The position numbers and the translations under genes are program-made. Of a DNA stretch of 64,000 bases, positions 10,902 to 25,005 are shown piece by piece. Below the pieces are notes generated by a model that was given only the letters and a program-made list of their open reading frames with translations, ran no database searches and had not been told where the DNA came from. Position 1 is the first letter of the stretch. Each line of letters begins with the position of its first letter. The DNA is from Hericium rajendrae (lineage: Eukaryota > Basidiomycota > Agaricomycetes > Russulales > Hericiaceae), in assembly GCA_033439255.1 (NCBI GenBank), contig CM065884.1:2170001-2234000 (forward strand), read 5' to 3'.

Positions 10902-12397
10902 TTGTTCGCAGACTCCTCATCACTTGAAACATCGATTACTGGATCCGATTTGATTTTCCTAGAAGTGCACTTGGTGGTATTCATATCTGGTAAAGCCACA
11001 TGACACGAGCGCCAAGAAATTGATCATATAGGACAGAACATAATTGTTGGATGAACATACTGTTATCATCGCGGTCTGCCCGCTCTGGCTCTGGCTCCAG
11101 CTCTGTTGCGACATCTTCAACCTCCGATTCACCAATCACACTCTTCATATCAGCATCTGAATCACCCTCTGACTCCTCGTCTCTATAGCCCTTCTTGGTT
11201 TTCAACCAACGACGAAACTCCTCTGGCTCAAAAGTCTCGCGGGTAGCTGATGATTAATATGTTGATGTGTTAGATAGCGACTTGATCGAGGTCTAAGGTA
11301 CTTACTGAGAAATATTATCTGTTGGTTCCACTTGCTCCCATTGCCTGTCTTCGGATGACGAGCCTCAAGGAGATCTTTGCCCGTAAGCTCTTGTACAGGC
11401 TGTCCTGGGGCAGATGGGATCGGCTTCCGTATCGTCAGTTTCCGATAGCTTTTGATGAGAATCTCCCAGTGGCGCTGACTGGGAATGAGCAGCTGCACAT
11501 CATCTAGATTTGGGCACCTGTACTGGGGAAACTGTTCATCTAGAAAATGCATGATATCCGGGGCATTCCAACGCAGGTAGTTGTCGAAATCAGTGAGAGA
11601 ATAGTTGGGCTCAATCATGAGAGGCATTCTGTCGGCTTGCATTTGAATCAGAAGCCCGGCGTGATGATAACGTTCTAGCCCCCCAACATCAGGTGCCTTT
11701 TTCTGAGATAGTCGCTTCCCTCCCTGGATACGAACTAGTCATTAGACAAAAATTTAGGTGTTATCATAAACAAGTTACGCACCTTCTCTCCTATCGGAAG
11801 AAAATAGATACTCACCACACCCTTCTGCTTCATCTCTGATTGTATACTGAGCTTCCGAGGAGTCGATGTTCGAGTAGACTGTCGAGGCTAAGCAAGGGAC
11901 AAAGGACAAAGGTAGGTAAGATGCAGATTTAAAAGCGAAAGTCCACATACCTTCACCTGATTCGCCAAGATGACCCTACGCCCAGTGGAACCACGACCCG
12001 ACTCCTGCTTCCACAAGCTAGATGCAGTACTCCGATCTTGTCTTGCACCTGGCCTAAACCCACGATTTGTCTCGTCATGAGCATCCTCTACTGATACCGA
12101 AGTATGAGAGGCTGGTGCCGGCACCAGTTTGCCTGCACCAGATTCTGCTATGTGAACTTGATCCTGGTAGCCCTGCATGATAGCGCTCATGGACTCTTTC
12201 CTTGGCGGGAGAGGTGGTTTCGACAGCGCCTCAGGAGGTGCCTCAGAAGGTCTGGTAGACTGGGGATGGGCAAAGAGAGGGTGGTTGCAGTGAAGGCAGG
12301 TAAGCCGGCCCTTGGTGTCAATGCCGCCATCACCATAACAGATGCAGAAACATGGTGTACTATCACCTTCGATCCAGGTGCAAGTCTCGACGGGCAT
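10902..12397 (-). pseudogene. N-terminal part of zinc-ribbon protein gene, interrupted by transposon
   Basis: The product starts MPVETCTWIEGDSTPC and forms a cysteine-rich zinc-ribbon-like module in its first 45 residues (C-x9-C-x-C-x-C, then CLHCNHPLFAHP), followed by a Pro-rich linker (PPLPPRKE). Further exons contain a conserved-looking helical block (ERYHHAGLLIQMQADRMP, then WNAPDIMHFLDEQFPQYRCP). An acidic stretch (EESEGDSDADMKS) and a final piece ending SSDEESANN follow at 10902. There the Plavaka-like element interrupts the exon. The remainder lies at 3810-4512. It is co-oriented with and 250 bp downstream of the integrase-core gene, so both may belong to one older mobile unit. I do not recognise the family by name. 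Confidence 0.6.
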
Positions 12398-12648
12398 GAT
12401 GAGGAGTGTTGTCTGCGATAATAGATAATGAGTGACGTGCAGCGACAAGAGACGAACAAGTGGACAGGGCGAAAAATCAGAGAGAGTACTCAACACGCTG
12501 TATTTATGTCTGATGAGACAAAAGAGGCTTGGTGATGCCACCTCCTTCATTGTCGAGATGTGAAGGGTGCTTCACACTCGGCGCTGAGATCGCTTACATG
12601 TGTACGATGTCTGTGAAAGCCTCGCCTGCGGCAAATCCATTCTCTATG

Positions 12649-14363
12649 CTAAACGGTGTCTAATTCTGTCAAAAAGCTTATGAGTAAATAGAGGGCCTGG
12701 CCCCAAATCAGCGCCCGAGGATACCACACTTCTGAGGGAAGCGCAACTGTAAGAACCCGCCGATTGCGAGTGCCAAGAGGAATTTCCTCATATGATGGAT
12801 ACCTGTAGTCTTCCCATTCTGCATCTGTTAACATCATCCCATCGGGGACAGCCCCTGTTATCTGAGCATCTTGGAGTGCACGCCAGAACAACTGCTCAAC
12901 CTGGCTGGAGGAAAATGGGTTTGTGTGACGGCTGACTGGAACCGGGTCATGGCGTATATTTGGTTCCTGATCGGCTGCAATCTGTGCTGCCAAACCATCA
13001 TGTGAAGCGCTTCCAACATCGTCTTCATCTTCGTCATCTTCATCAGGAGGGTGACCTGCACCAGTCTGACCATTTCGTCGTCGTTGTGGTGGCCCGTCAA
13101 CACCATAGTGCTCCTCGAGCAATTCTGGACTGACTTGTGCGAACTGATCTTCATCAGGGTATATGCCTTGCTCAGCCAGGGCAAGAAATCGCATATCCTA
13201 TTTGTTGTGACCCATTAAACGAACTGTCACATTACAATCTAATAATATCAAACTCACAGAGGGTGTTTTGTTGAGCATGTTAGAACCAGATACTGCATGA
13301 TGATTCCATTGCCGCTGAAAGGCCTTGCAATCGGCATTGATTTCCTCTAGGAATAAGGAATGAAGGAGCCACAAGTGAGTCGAGTTCTTCTTGTCCAGGT
13401 CGTGAAAGTTCTCCAATCGCACAAAAAAGGCGCGCCAGCGACGAGCAAACTGAACACCGATGTCGACCCAAAGACGCTCAATGCGTGAATTTCGAGTTGA
13501 TCTGGATCATGAACGTGAGTAGTACATCTGCAATCCATGAGAAATGTACTTACGATCCCCATAAGAATGATCCACGGTCTTGCCCACGATGCATAATCAT
13601 ATAAACAGATACTTGAACATTCTCTCCACCTCTATCACCTCGAACATGAGAGGGCAACCCATACTCTGAAATCGCATCTTCAAAGACATCTAGAACTGTC
13701 TCTGGTAAGTTATTTGTACTTGCACGAAGACCGGTAACCTGTACATGATTAGATAATATAACTTTCAAGCTATGCTTTGACGCACCGTTCGACAGTATCC
13801 ATCAATGAACCCATGAATGACAATACCCCACTGGATCAGCTTGTGATGGCCATCACAGTGCCAAAGGTGGTTTGGCCTTGGAACCTCATAATGACGCCGC
13901 TGGATTAGGGCATTGTGACGAAGCACCTGACCAAGTGCATCCACTCGCCGCAGTGATTCAGAAACCCGGCTCCTTTGTAGACGAAGATCACATTCAACAT
14001 GCAGATAAGCATCTGCAAAGCGACGTCCAGCAGTTGGACGTTGGCTCTTGAACTTGCGGATCAGCGAGTCCAACTGTGCATCAGATATAAGTGAATACTT
14101 CAATGTCGGAAGGTTGGCACGTTTAAGAGAATGGTAGAGAGTACTCCGATGGACTGGTGCTGCAGAAGAAATCCTTGTCCTTGTCAGCTTACGCTTATTT
14201 GCCATTGCATCTTCCAGCCACGTTTTATCAATACTTTTTCGAGGTCGTCCACGACCACCTGTTGAAGATGTTGTCACAGGATTGATGGTGGTATATTGAC
14301 GGTGTGAACTAAAACAATGACTGAGCTATGAGAGATTGGGAAACTTGAAATTCTAGAGGTATG
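12649..14363 (-). pseudogene. DDE integrase-core transposase gene, main body
   Basis: This encodes a transposase of the RNase H-like integrase-core type (rve-related), seen in agaricomycetes and some animals. Minus-strand exons give an AT-hook-like GGRGRPRKS, a helix-turn-helix-like DNA-binding region (VHRSTLYHSLKRANLPTLKY) and the core. Core motifs are WHCDGHHKLIQWG (first D), [13 protein letters not shown] (second D) and SRIERLWVDIG (E). The C-terminal block IPLGTRNRRVLTVALPSEVW-YPRA and the stop at 12649 follow. The linker before it is acidic (DEDDEDEDDV). The 5' end of the gene is separated from this body by the LTR element inserted at 14364-19511. I therefore call it disrupted, although the catalytic motifs themselves look preserved. 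Confidence 0.75.
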
Positions 14364-14850
14364 TGTAACGGACGATAGAGGTCGAGCCGCTACTGCCCAG
14401 GAAGTCCAAGGTAGGCGAGTGAGTGAGGAGGGTATAAAGGTGTTGTAGACTTCCTAGAGAGAGTCCACGAGCTAGAGCTAACAGAACCGAGGATGCCTCA
14501 GTCCTGCAGCCAAGCAGATGAGTGATGAGCTGGCACCTCCTCTGAGGGCCAGCAACAGATATAGACCTCCTAATGAGGGTTTTGGGGGTCACACACCTTC
14601 CTTTGAGGGTTGGATCCCAAGAGAACCTTTCAGATATGAGAAGAACAAGCAGAGACTGAGACAAAAGCAGACAGATGGTGGTGAGTTGGCAAGATAGATG
14701 CTTATTCCCAATAAGGAAATCCGCTCTAAGTACATGATTCAAACTCAGCTATCCTAATAAGGAAACTCTGCAAAACTCGAAAAGTAAGCCAGGTAGAAAA
14801 GAGTAAGAAAGTAGAAGACTATAGTAGTAACTGATAAACCATCCGTTACA
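14364..14850 (-). repeat. LTR (left copy) of the non-coding element
   Basis: It is 487 bp with TG...CA ends inside a longer terminal palindromic match (TGTAACGGA/TCCGTTACA). It is almost identical to 19025-19511. Confidence 0.9.
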
Positions 14851-15883
14851 GAGCCCCCCCACTTTCTTGGTCTTTGAGACTCCTGAACACAAAGTGAGTA
14901 GTGCAAAGCTGAGAATGAACAAAGCAGAAAGGGAACAAGACAAAATTAGAAAAGAAGAAAAAGGGTTAAAGTAGAAAAATCAGAGAAAAATCTAAAGAAG
15001 AAAGTAGAAACAAGATAAAAGTGAAAAATTAGAGTGAAAAATTAGAGTGAAAAATTAGAGAAGAAAATTGAAGAGAAAATCTGCATGTGAAGCTCTGCAG
15101 CTCCAGACTTAACTGCACCAAGCTCTCTTAACAGAGCAGCCTCCAACCCTAGCCAAGCTACCAGTCCTCCAGCTGCAGCACTTCACATCCAAAAGGGAAG
15201 GATGAAAGATGCTAAGCCAAGGCCACAGGCTATCTCAGCCACCCAGACTCCAGACTGCTCTCAGCAAAGAGACAGGATCTCTTCAGCTCCTAGGTCTCCA
15301 AGCTGGTCTCAGGATGGCTGAGGCCTGAGGCATCCAGCCACTCCTCCAGTCTGCTCACAGCAGGAAGGCAGGATCTCACAAGCTCCTATGCAGCTCCCAG
15401 CTGCTCTCAGCCCTAAGGGTCTGACTCCAAAGGAATGCTGGATCCAGTGCTCTGCAAGGCTCCAGCCTCCCTCCTATACATCCCTATAGCCCCCCATCGC
15501 TAGCTCTGTGCAGGTACTTCCAGTAGATGGACAGGGGGAGCGAAACCTCCATACCTCTAAGGTCCCAAAATCCTGAAAACTGTGCCACAGGCCCTAGTCA
15601 CACAAGCCCCCCCAGACTCCGCATCAGAAACTAGATGGAAGTCCAAAATATGGGTGGATGGTGGGGTCGAGGACGGACGATGAGTGAGGCGTGCGAGCCC
15701 CCCCAGACTGGTGCAGGTCATTTGAGTTGAGAGTAGACAGGATTGAATGAGGATCACAGAGCGTAAGAGCAGCGAGGGTTGCAGATAAGCAGAAAGGGAT
15801 GGATGCCATCCCTAGGATGTTGAAGGAGATGAGGATGGAGAGAAGGGATTTGCGGAGCAAGGTCGTGTCAGATTAGGACGTGT

Positions 15884-18130
15884 GAGGGCGCGTTTTGGAG
15901 GTGTGAACAATGCGGAGGAGATGCAAAAATCCGCTTGTTGATTCGTGGTCTGGATGCCGAGATATGGCTGAGCCAAGAGAGGCCTAAATCGCCAAGTGAC
16001 TTGCTGGATGACTACCCAAGCCATAGAATACCCCAGAGCTTGTATGGGGATTTAAAAGCGTTCGAGTATGCGAGCAGAGCGCAAAAATCCGCATCCAAAT
16101 CGGTCCAGAAACGAAGGAGATGTGGCAGGATAGGGAGGATGGCTAACTGCAAAAGCCAGGCGAAGGTCGAATGGGAACGGCTGGGTGGATGACAATGGAT
16201 GAGGGCTTGTTTTAATCCCTTTTATGAACGTGTTAAGGGCCAGAAGAGTTTGCAGCGATAGCACATGTGGATCGAGCGCTACAAGCCTTCTAAGGCACCC
16301 AAGAGCGCCATCAGTTCCATTGGAATCCAACGGAATGGGATAGCGTTTGTAGAAACGTTTTGGGTGCCCCAGAATACGACGATTATTGCGGTCCAGATGC
16401 AAAAATCTGCTTAGGAATTGGTCCACGGACGGCAGAGATATGGTTATGCAGTCTGGGCCCTTCCCAGAAGCTGTGGCCCCGTAGGTGGAATGGGAAGGGC
16501 TGGTCGTATCAGGTCGTATGAGGGCTTGTTGGAATCGCATTAAAAACGCAAACTTGAGCGTTCAAACCGTTTGACAATCCGCCAGATATTCGGCCTTGGG
16601 TGTAGAGATAAGTCTGGCCTGAAGAACAGGCAGGGCCAGAGAGATGGCGAAGAAAGGAGCCTCTCAGGGCAGAACAAATGCAGGAATACGAAAGCGAATT
16701 CTCAGTGGATTCCATCGAGAAAGGTTTCGAAAGAATTGGAGGAGAATTGAAGAAGATACAAGGAAATTTCGCCCCAGAGGGAGGAGGAAGAGGAGATGAT
16801 TCGATCTTGAGAACGGCTGGACCAATCAGCACGATCTTGGGCTTGTTGAAAAGCGTTTGCAAAGGGTAGGCTGAATGTAGGAAGAACAGGAGGAATGAAG
16901 CTCCAGTGGATACCACAGAGCTTCATCCAAGTGCCACTACATCGCCCAGGGTCGCCCAAGTCTGGCCATTGGCAGCCCCCCCAGCCTCCTGGTCTTAAGA
17001 CGAATGAATATGGTGAAATAAAGGAATAGATGACAAGAAACCGCTTGTTGATAGCACCCCTGGTCACGGAGATATGGAGCTGGGGCTGCCTGGGGAATCC
17101 CCTGGACTATGGACACAATTCCGGAGGAACGGCTGGACGTCCCTCAAATTGTTTTGGTGTTCCAGTACCGGGTCAATAATGCGAGTCGAGTGCAAAAGAC
17201 CGCTTCGAAATCGGTCCAGTATTAAGGGAGATACCAGCTGGCACTCAGGAGGAGCAGCAGGGTGAGTAGCCCCTCAAGCATAATGAGAACCGGTGGTCGG
17301 ATCTGGACGTATGAGGGCTCGTTCGAAGCATATTTGCAATGCGGACTCGGGCCAAAAGTCCGTTTGGTCATAGCTAGCATGGGCGCCACGCTATGGCCAT
17401 CTTAGCGCACCAGGAAGCGTCCTTGATACCCTCGGATTCCAAGGGGATGGCTGGACACTCTGAAAAGCGTCCTGGTGAGCGGAACGATCCTAAAGGCACA
17501 CATTGATGTGCAAAAACCCGGTTCCAAATCGATAGAGGGAAAGGAGAGATACAGCAGTGCAATATGATCTCTCCTCCAGGCAGAGCAGGATCGCTGATGA
17601 AATGGGAACTAGGGCTCCAATCAGCTCGTGCAAGGGCTCGTTGGATTCATGTGGATGGTCCGAATCGAGGCGTCCTGTCCGTATAAGGATCCGTGCAGAA
17701 CTGACTTCATGAGCCCCAGGATAGTCCGGCCATAGGAGATGGACTATGGCGAAGATTTGACAGGTTGGGTCTTCTCCCAGGGTGAGAGCGGTTATGCGAA
17801 GGTGTAACAAATGCTCCATGGATTCCACGGAGCAAGTTTCGAAGGAATAGAAGAAAATTTGAAGGAAATACAGTGAAATTTTGCTTCAGAGGGAGGATGA
17901 GGAGAGCATGGAGATATCTTGACAACCGCTGGAGCGCTTGAGACGTTCTTGGGCTCGTTTGAAAGCGTTTGAAAAGGCGAAGAGGATGGTGGAGTGGTTT
18001 AAGGAGCAGGGGCAACGTACAAAGCACGATTTGCATCCAAAACCTCTCTACATCGCCTGACAAAGCCTGATCTCGGCGATCTACAGCCCCCCCAGCCTCC
18101 TGGACTTGAAGCGAGGTGGAAAGCATTTGA
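15884..18130. repeat. Diverged satellite, ~158.6-bp monomer, ~1,110-bp higher-order unit
   Basis: Two independent anchor motifs give the period. The CCGC anchor in GCAAAAAtCCGC-type boxes falls at 15931, 16089, about 16407, 17041, 17200, 17360 and 17518; steps are 158, 318, 634, 159, 160 and 158. The GGGCTyGTT box falls at 15886, 16203, 16522, 16839, 17315, 17634 and 17951; steps are 317, 319, 317, 476, 319 and 317. All are multiples of about 158.6. Copies seven monomers apart are much more alike than neighbours: the GGATTCCA-to-GGAAATTT block recurs 1,113 bp later, and the CAGCCCCCCCAGCCTCCTGG box at 16973 and 18083 is 1,110 bp apart. A separate pair of units spaced about 100 bp lies near 15250-15410. 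Confidence 0.8.
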
Positions 18131-19024
18131 AAAGCGAATAGGATACAAAAGAAACCGAGGGAATCCATCCATAAATGAGAGAGTTAGAGAGGGGGTGAAC
18201 TACCAGGCTCCCTGACCCTCTCCTCGGCATGGGACTCCTCGAGGCAAGGCCCTGTTGATAGGGCAATGAAGCAAAGCATCTCTATGAGGACTAGAGATGC
18301 ATATAGGGCCCTCCAAGCAGCCAGAATTGGGCCGAAGGAGGAGCTGGAGGCAGGGAGCTGCCCAGAGGAGGAGGAGGCCTGGAATGGCCGAACGAGTCTT
18401 GCGTCGACAGACAGTGGCCGGAGAACACATGGAACATGTTCTATGCGAAGGTAGGGAGCTCCTGGGACTGCCAGGGACATGGATTCCATGTCCCTGAGGT
18501 CCTCAACTCGAGGAGGAGGAGGAGTCTTGATGGCAGGAGGAAGAGCACCTGCATACCGGAATAGGATATCGACACCTTCGGCGCCTCATGCCTGCAATGT
18601 GCGCCAGGCCCAGCAAACGTCCCAGGGAGATGGTGACCCATGGAGACAGGAACGGAGAACGAGATCCCTGTCGACCGTGAAGACAGACCTTGGGGGGTAT
18701 GGCAGGCAAAACCAGACTTGATCGAGCAACAATTGAAGTCGCTCGATGACCTCTAAGGCAAAATAGAGCAAGGGCTCCCTGATCTGAAAGCGATGGGCTC
18801 AGATACCAAGCCCATTGTCGACAAGATCACTGTCGACAAAGGAATGAGACCGGAGAGCAAGAACGCAACTCTCCAGCGAATGGCGATAAGACGACTTGAC
18901 ATCGTCACTTGAGATAAGGAACCTGGACATGGATGCCACGTCCAGGGAGAGGGGAACCGAATGAGACATGTGAAGTCCTCACCAGCCAGCCAGAGACAAG
19001 TGGACTTCCGGATATGTCCACCTT

Positions 19025-19511
19025 TGTAACGGACGATAGAGGTCGAGCCGCTACTGCCCAGGAAGTCCAAGGTAGGCGAGCGAGTGAGGAGGGTATAAAG
19101 GTGTTGTAGACCTCCTAGAGAGAGTCCACGAGCTAGAGCTAACAGAACCGAGGATGCCTCAGTCCTGCAGCCAAGCAGATGAGTGATGAGCTGGCACCTC
19201 CTCTGAGGGCCAGCAACAGATATAGACCTCCTAATGAGGGTTTTGGGGGCCACACACCTTCCTTTGAGGGTTGGATCCCAAGAGAACCTTTCAGATATGA
19301 GGAGAACAAGCAGAGACTGAGACAAAAGCAGACAGATGGTGGTGAGTTGGCAAGATAGATGCTTATTCCCAATAAGGAAATCCGCTCTAAGTACATGATT
19401 CAAACTCAGCTATCCTAATAAGGAAACTCTGCAAAACTCGAAAAGTAAGCCAGGTAGAAAAGAGTAAGAAAGTAGAAGACTATAGTAGTAACTGATAAAC
19501 CATCCGTTACA
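19025..19511 (-). repeat. LTR (right copy) of the non-coding element
   Basis: It is 487 bp and near-identical to 14364-14850. It is followed directly by the GTATG target duplication at 19512. Confidence 0.9.
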
Positions 19512-19809
19512 GTATGACGCACCCATCTCGGACTGCATCTGCTTCCCGATCAAGACGGAGAACGAGGTGACCTAAGCAGTGCGTACACTGTACTGCCCAT
19601 GCATGATCATCGAGCGATGCAGCTAATCCATCCAAAAGTGGGACCAATGATTCCAGTCTTGTCGACACAATACGTAACCGAAGAGGATCACAATCCTCGT
19701 GTTGTAGAAGTTGACTGGCATGACTGTGTGCTTCTTCAAGAGTCTTGTATGCAGCATGAACGTCTGGTGACCAGGAACCTATGGGAAGTACTGGGAAGCT
19801 GCACTGCAT
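19512..19809 (-). pseudogene. 5' part of the integrase-core transposase gene
   Basis: A minus-strand exon starting MQCSFPVLPIGSWSPDVHAA contains helical, Leu-rich sequence (SRLESLVPLLDGLAASLDDH) and ends at the LTR target duplication. Its position upstream of the integrase-core body, its orientation, and the matching 5-bp duplications on both sides of the LTR element make it the first exon of that gene. I recognise no domain in it by itself. Confidence 0.5.
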
Positions 19810-20489
19810 AGTCGCCTATACTTAGTCGCACCAGACAGATGCAGATAAATGGGCATTTATGCCTGCTTCACCCGGCCTACCCAAAGTTGGAAATGATACA
19901 ATGAGATTATTGAACAGGTAAAGACTGACACATACCTTCCGATTGTCTTGCAGTACACTAGTACCAAGTAACTGAGTAGTACTAGTAGCCTTAGAGCCTT
20001 AGGCCTTTGACGCGACGGCACTGCGACGGTGCGCGTCGAGGATGGATTACATAAGCATAGTGCTCGCATTGTAGCCCAACAAACCTCCTCGAAATCAGGC
20101 ACTGCGGAAATTGTCTAAGAGAAAACAATGACATTTTCGATTAGAACATCATATGGAGGACTCGTATACCAAAAATCTAACGCTGCGCGCAAAATCTGAA
20201 TGCTCTGCAGCAAGCTTTCGAAGGGGACGGCAAGCGCTCAGCTGCACCTAACCCTACACATGATGAGACGTGTCGGGACACTGCCAACAGGACCTAGCAT
20301 CTGCCAATATCCTCTCAGGTGGGTTCACAATCTCGTTCTTGTCAATTTCAGGCAATGCAATGATGCTAGCAGAAATACAGTAGTATTTCATAGAATCAGA
20401 AGACTACTTTATATCTAAGTCCGTCTAGTAGCCTGGCAGACAGTCTAGTGCAACAGCGGTGCGTGCAAGTGCTTCCAGTGCATCTCAGC
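19810..20489. other. Intergenic, upstream of the integrase-core gene
   Basis: No convincing gene is present. It probably holds the promoter of the integrase-core gene and the left boundary of that older unit, but I could not find terminal inverted repeats pairing this region with the one near 3.8 kb. Confidence 0.35.
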
Positions 20490-23720
<3,231 letters not shown>

Positions 23721-24794
23721 CGTGCTGAGTGGTTCATGCATTCTTGGAGTGCCGTTCAGGGTCGAAGTCACTGCACATGAATGATGCTGGCCTCGAGAGC
23801 AACGTGCTGATATCAAACCTGATGAACAAAGATAAACTTTGCACCTTTGTGATCTGGATGTTACTCGCCTCAACTCACGCCTGCCTTCATCAGCACTCAG
23901 CGCTGTCTCCATCTGCTCCGCCGCACTCGTCCACCCTCTCCTGCACTGCACCCGCTGCACCCACGTCCCTTGCCCCTCTCACGCCGAAGGCGCGCGAGAG
24001 CGCCACATGCTCAAGCTCTACCCCTGCCCCACCCCCGCATGCCTCGCGAAATTTGTCTGGGATGCAGCGCGACGTTTCCGAATGCACACTCACATGCGAG
24101 CGCGATATGGCGCTGCTCACGGTACTAGTCAGCACGCTGCCCATGCTCGACAAGACGGGTCACTGATCAGCGCGCTGCCCATGCTCTGCTCCACTGGGCC
24201 GCGAGTGTCGGCGTACATGGGCAGAATCTATGGCTTTGCAGATACAGATCAAGCAGCGCAGTGTAGACTCAGTAGAGGGCGCGGCGTTTGCGGGAGATGA
24301 TTGCATCGTTGGACTTACAGGTGAATCCCGTGCGGTGCTTAGTCAGCCAAGCTATGAGGTCGGGAGCATAGAGAACGGAATGAAGGGGGACGATGATGAG
24401 CAGAATGACGCTCAGGGAGAGACGTTATATAGGAACTGAGGCCCTCAAGGGAAGAGGGACTTGGATGAACGAGGACGACACGAAATGTGTATATACAAAA
24501 TGTTGTCGCTTTCCTAATCCGGAAGGCGCGGGTAAGCGATGGTACAAACACTTGAAAGTTTATACAAAAGAGCAGTTTGTATGTACAAATCATTTTTGCA
24601 ACAAACGGGCCGCCATATTGTTGTATATGCAAACAGGCATACTTACTTTGGGGATACTAGTATGCAGTCATTCGGCCGGCGCTGGCTTCAGATTCTTTAA
24701 CCGTGGCAAAGCAATTGAGAAGCAGTAAATTACTTTGAGATTTCATTCATGAGCTTAGTTCACTCAATTTAAGAGACAAAATGGAATAAAAGTG
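23721..24794. other. Spacer with a possible C2H2 zinc-finger remnant
   Basis: The plus strand at about 23840-24300 is open and reads LYPCPTPACLAKF then RFRMHTHMRARYG, resembling one finger of the fungal C2H2 type. Spacing is imperfect and there is no second clear finger, so I do not call a gene. A plus-strand frame at 24393-24728 has no recognisable domain. Confidence 0.3.
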
Positions 24795-24888
24795 CATCAC
24801 CTGAGCGATTCGAACACTCGCGGGCAAAGCCCAACCGCTTTCATGCTGGAATAGCAGGCGATCCCGTTAACCACTCCGGCAAAGTGAC
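24795..24888 (-). tRNA. tRNA-Ser (anticodon GCU) with a 12-nt intron
   Basis: The minus strand folds as a class II tRNA: acceptor GTCACTT pairs with AGGTGAT (with wobbles), the D-arm contains GAGTGGTTAA, the variable arm is GGGC-TTT-GCCC, and the T-arm is GAGTG-TTCGAAT-CGCTC with a good B box (GTTCGAATC). The anticodon stem ATCGC/GCGGT only forms if TTCCAGCATGAA (24840-24851) is removed, which leaves the loop CTGCTAA and anticodon GCT. The intron lies one base 3' of the anticodon, the canonical position. Confidence 0.9.
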
Positions 24889-25005
24889 TCTAGTTAGCCA
24901 TCCTAGCTTAAATTTAGAAAGTTGTAATTTCAGCTAGCACTCTCTGCATTTGCTCTCGCATACATGATACAGCGTTTCGAAGTTTATTATCGCTTCCTTT
25001 GCCAT

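Larger units (their letters stand above)
14364..19511 (-). mobile_element. Non-coding LTR retroelement (LARD-like) with internal satellite
   Basis: Two 487-bp direct repeats (14364-14850 and 19025-19511) begin TGTAACGGA and end TCCGTTACA. GTATG at 14359-14363 and 19512-19516 is a perfect 5-bp target duplication. The LTRs differ at only about four sites, all transitions, so the insertion is recent. Orientation is inferred as minus, because a purine-rich G7 tract abuts the LTR at 14851 when read on that strand. The 4.2-kb interior shows no gag, protease, reverse transcriptase or integrase. Instead it holds diverged tandem repeats. It is therefore a non-autonomous element that must use enzymes supplied elsewhere. 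It looks structurally whole. Confidence 0.85.

Noticed and set aside
15884-18130. Regular repeats considered as a CRISPR-like array
   Set aside because: The monomers are long, contiguous and diverged, without short identical repeats and unique spacers, and the host is eukaryotic.
15935-18500. Several 60-160-codon frames on both strands inside the LTR element
   Set aside because: They fall in diverged satellite repeats, show no conserved domain, and none resembles gag, protease, reverse transcriptase or integrase.
19810-20440. Terminal inverted repeat for the older integrase-core unit, paired with the region near 3.8 kb
   Set aside because: I compared both flanks by eye and found no convincing inverted match or target duplication, so no boundary is claimed.
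23839-24300. Possible C2H2 zinc-finger gene on the plus strand
   Set aside because: Only one imperfect finger-like motif is visible, with no start context or splice pattern that I trust.
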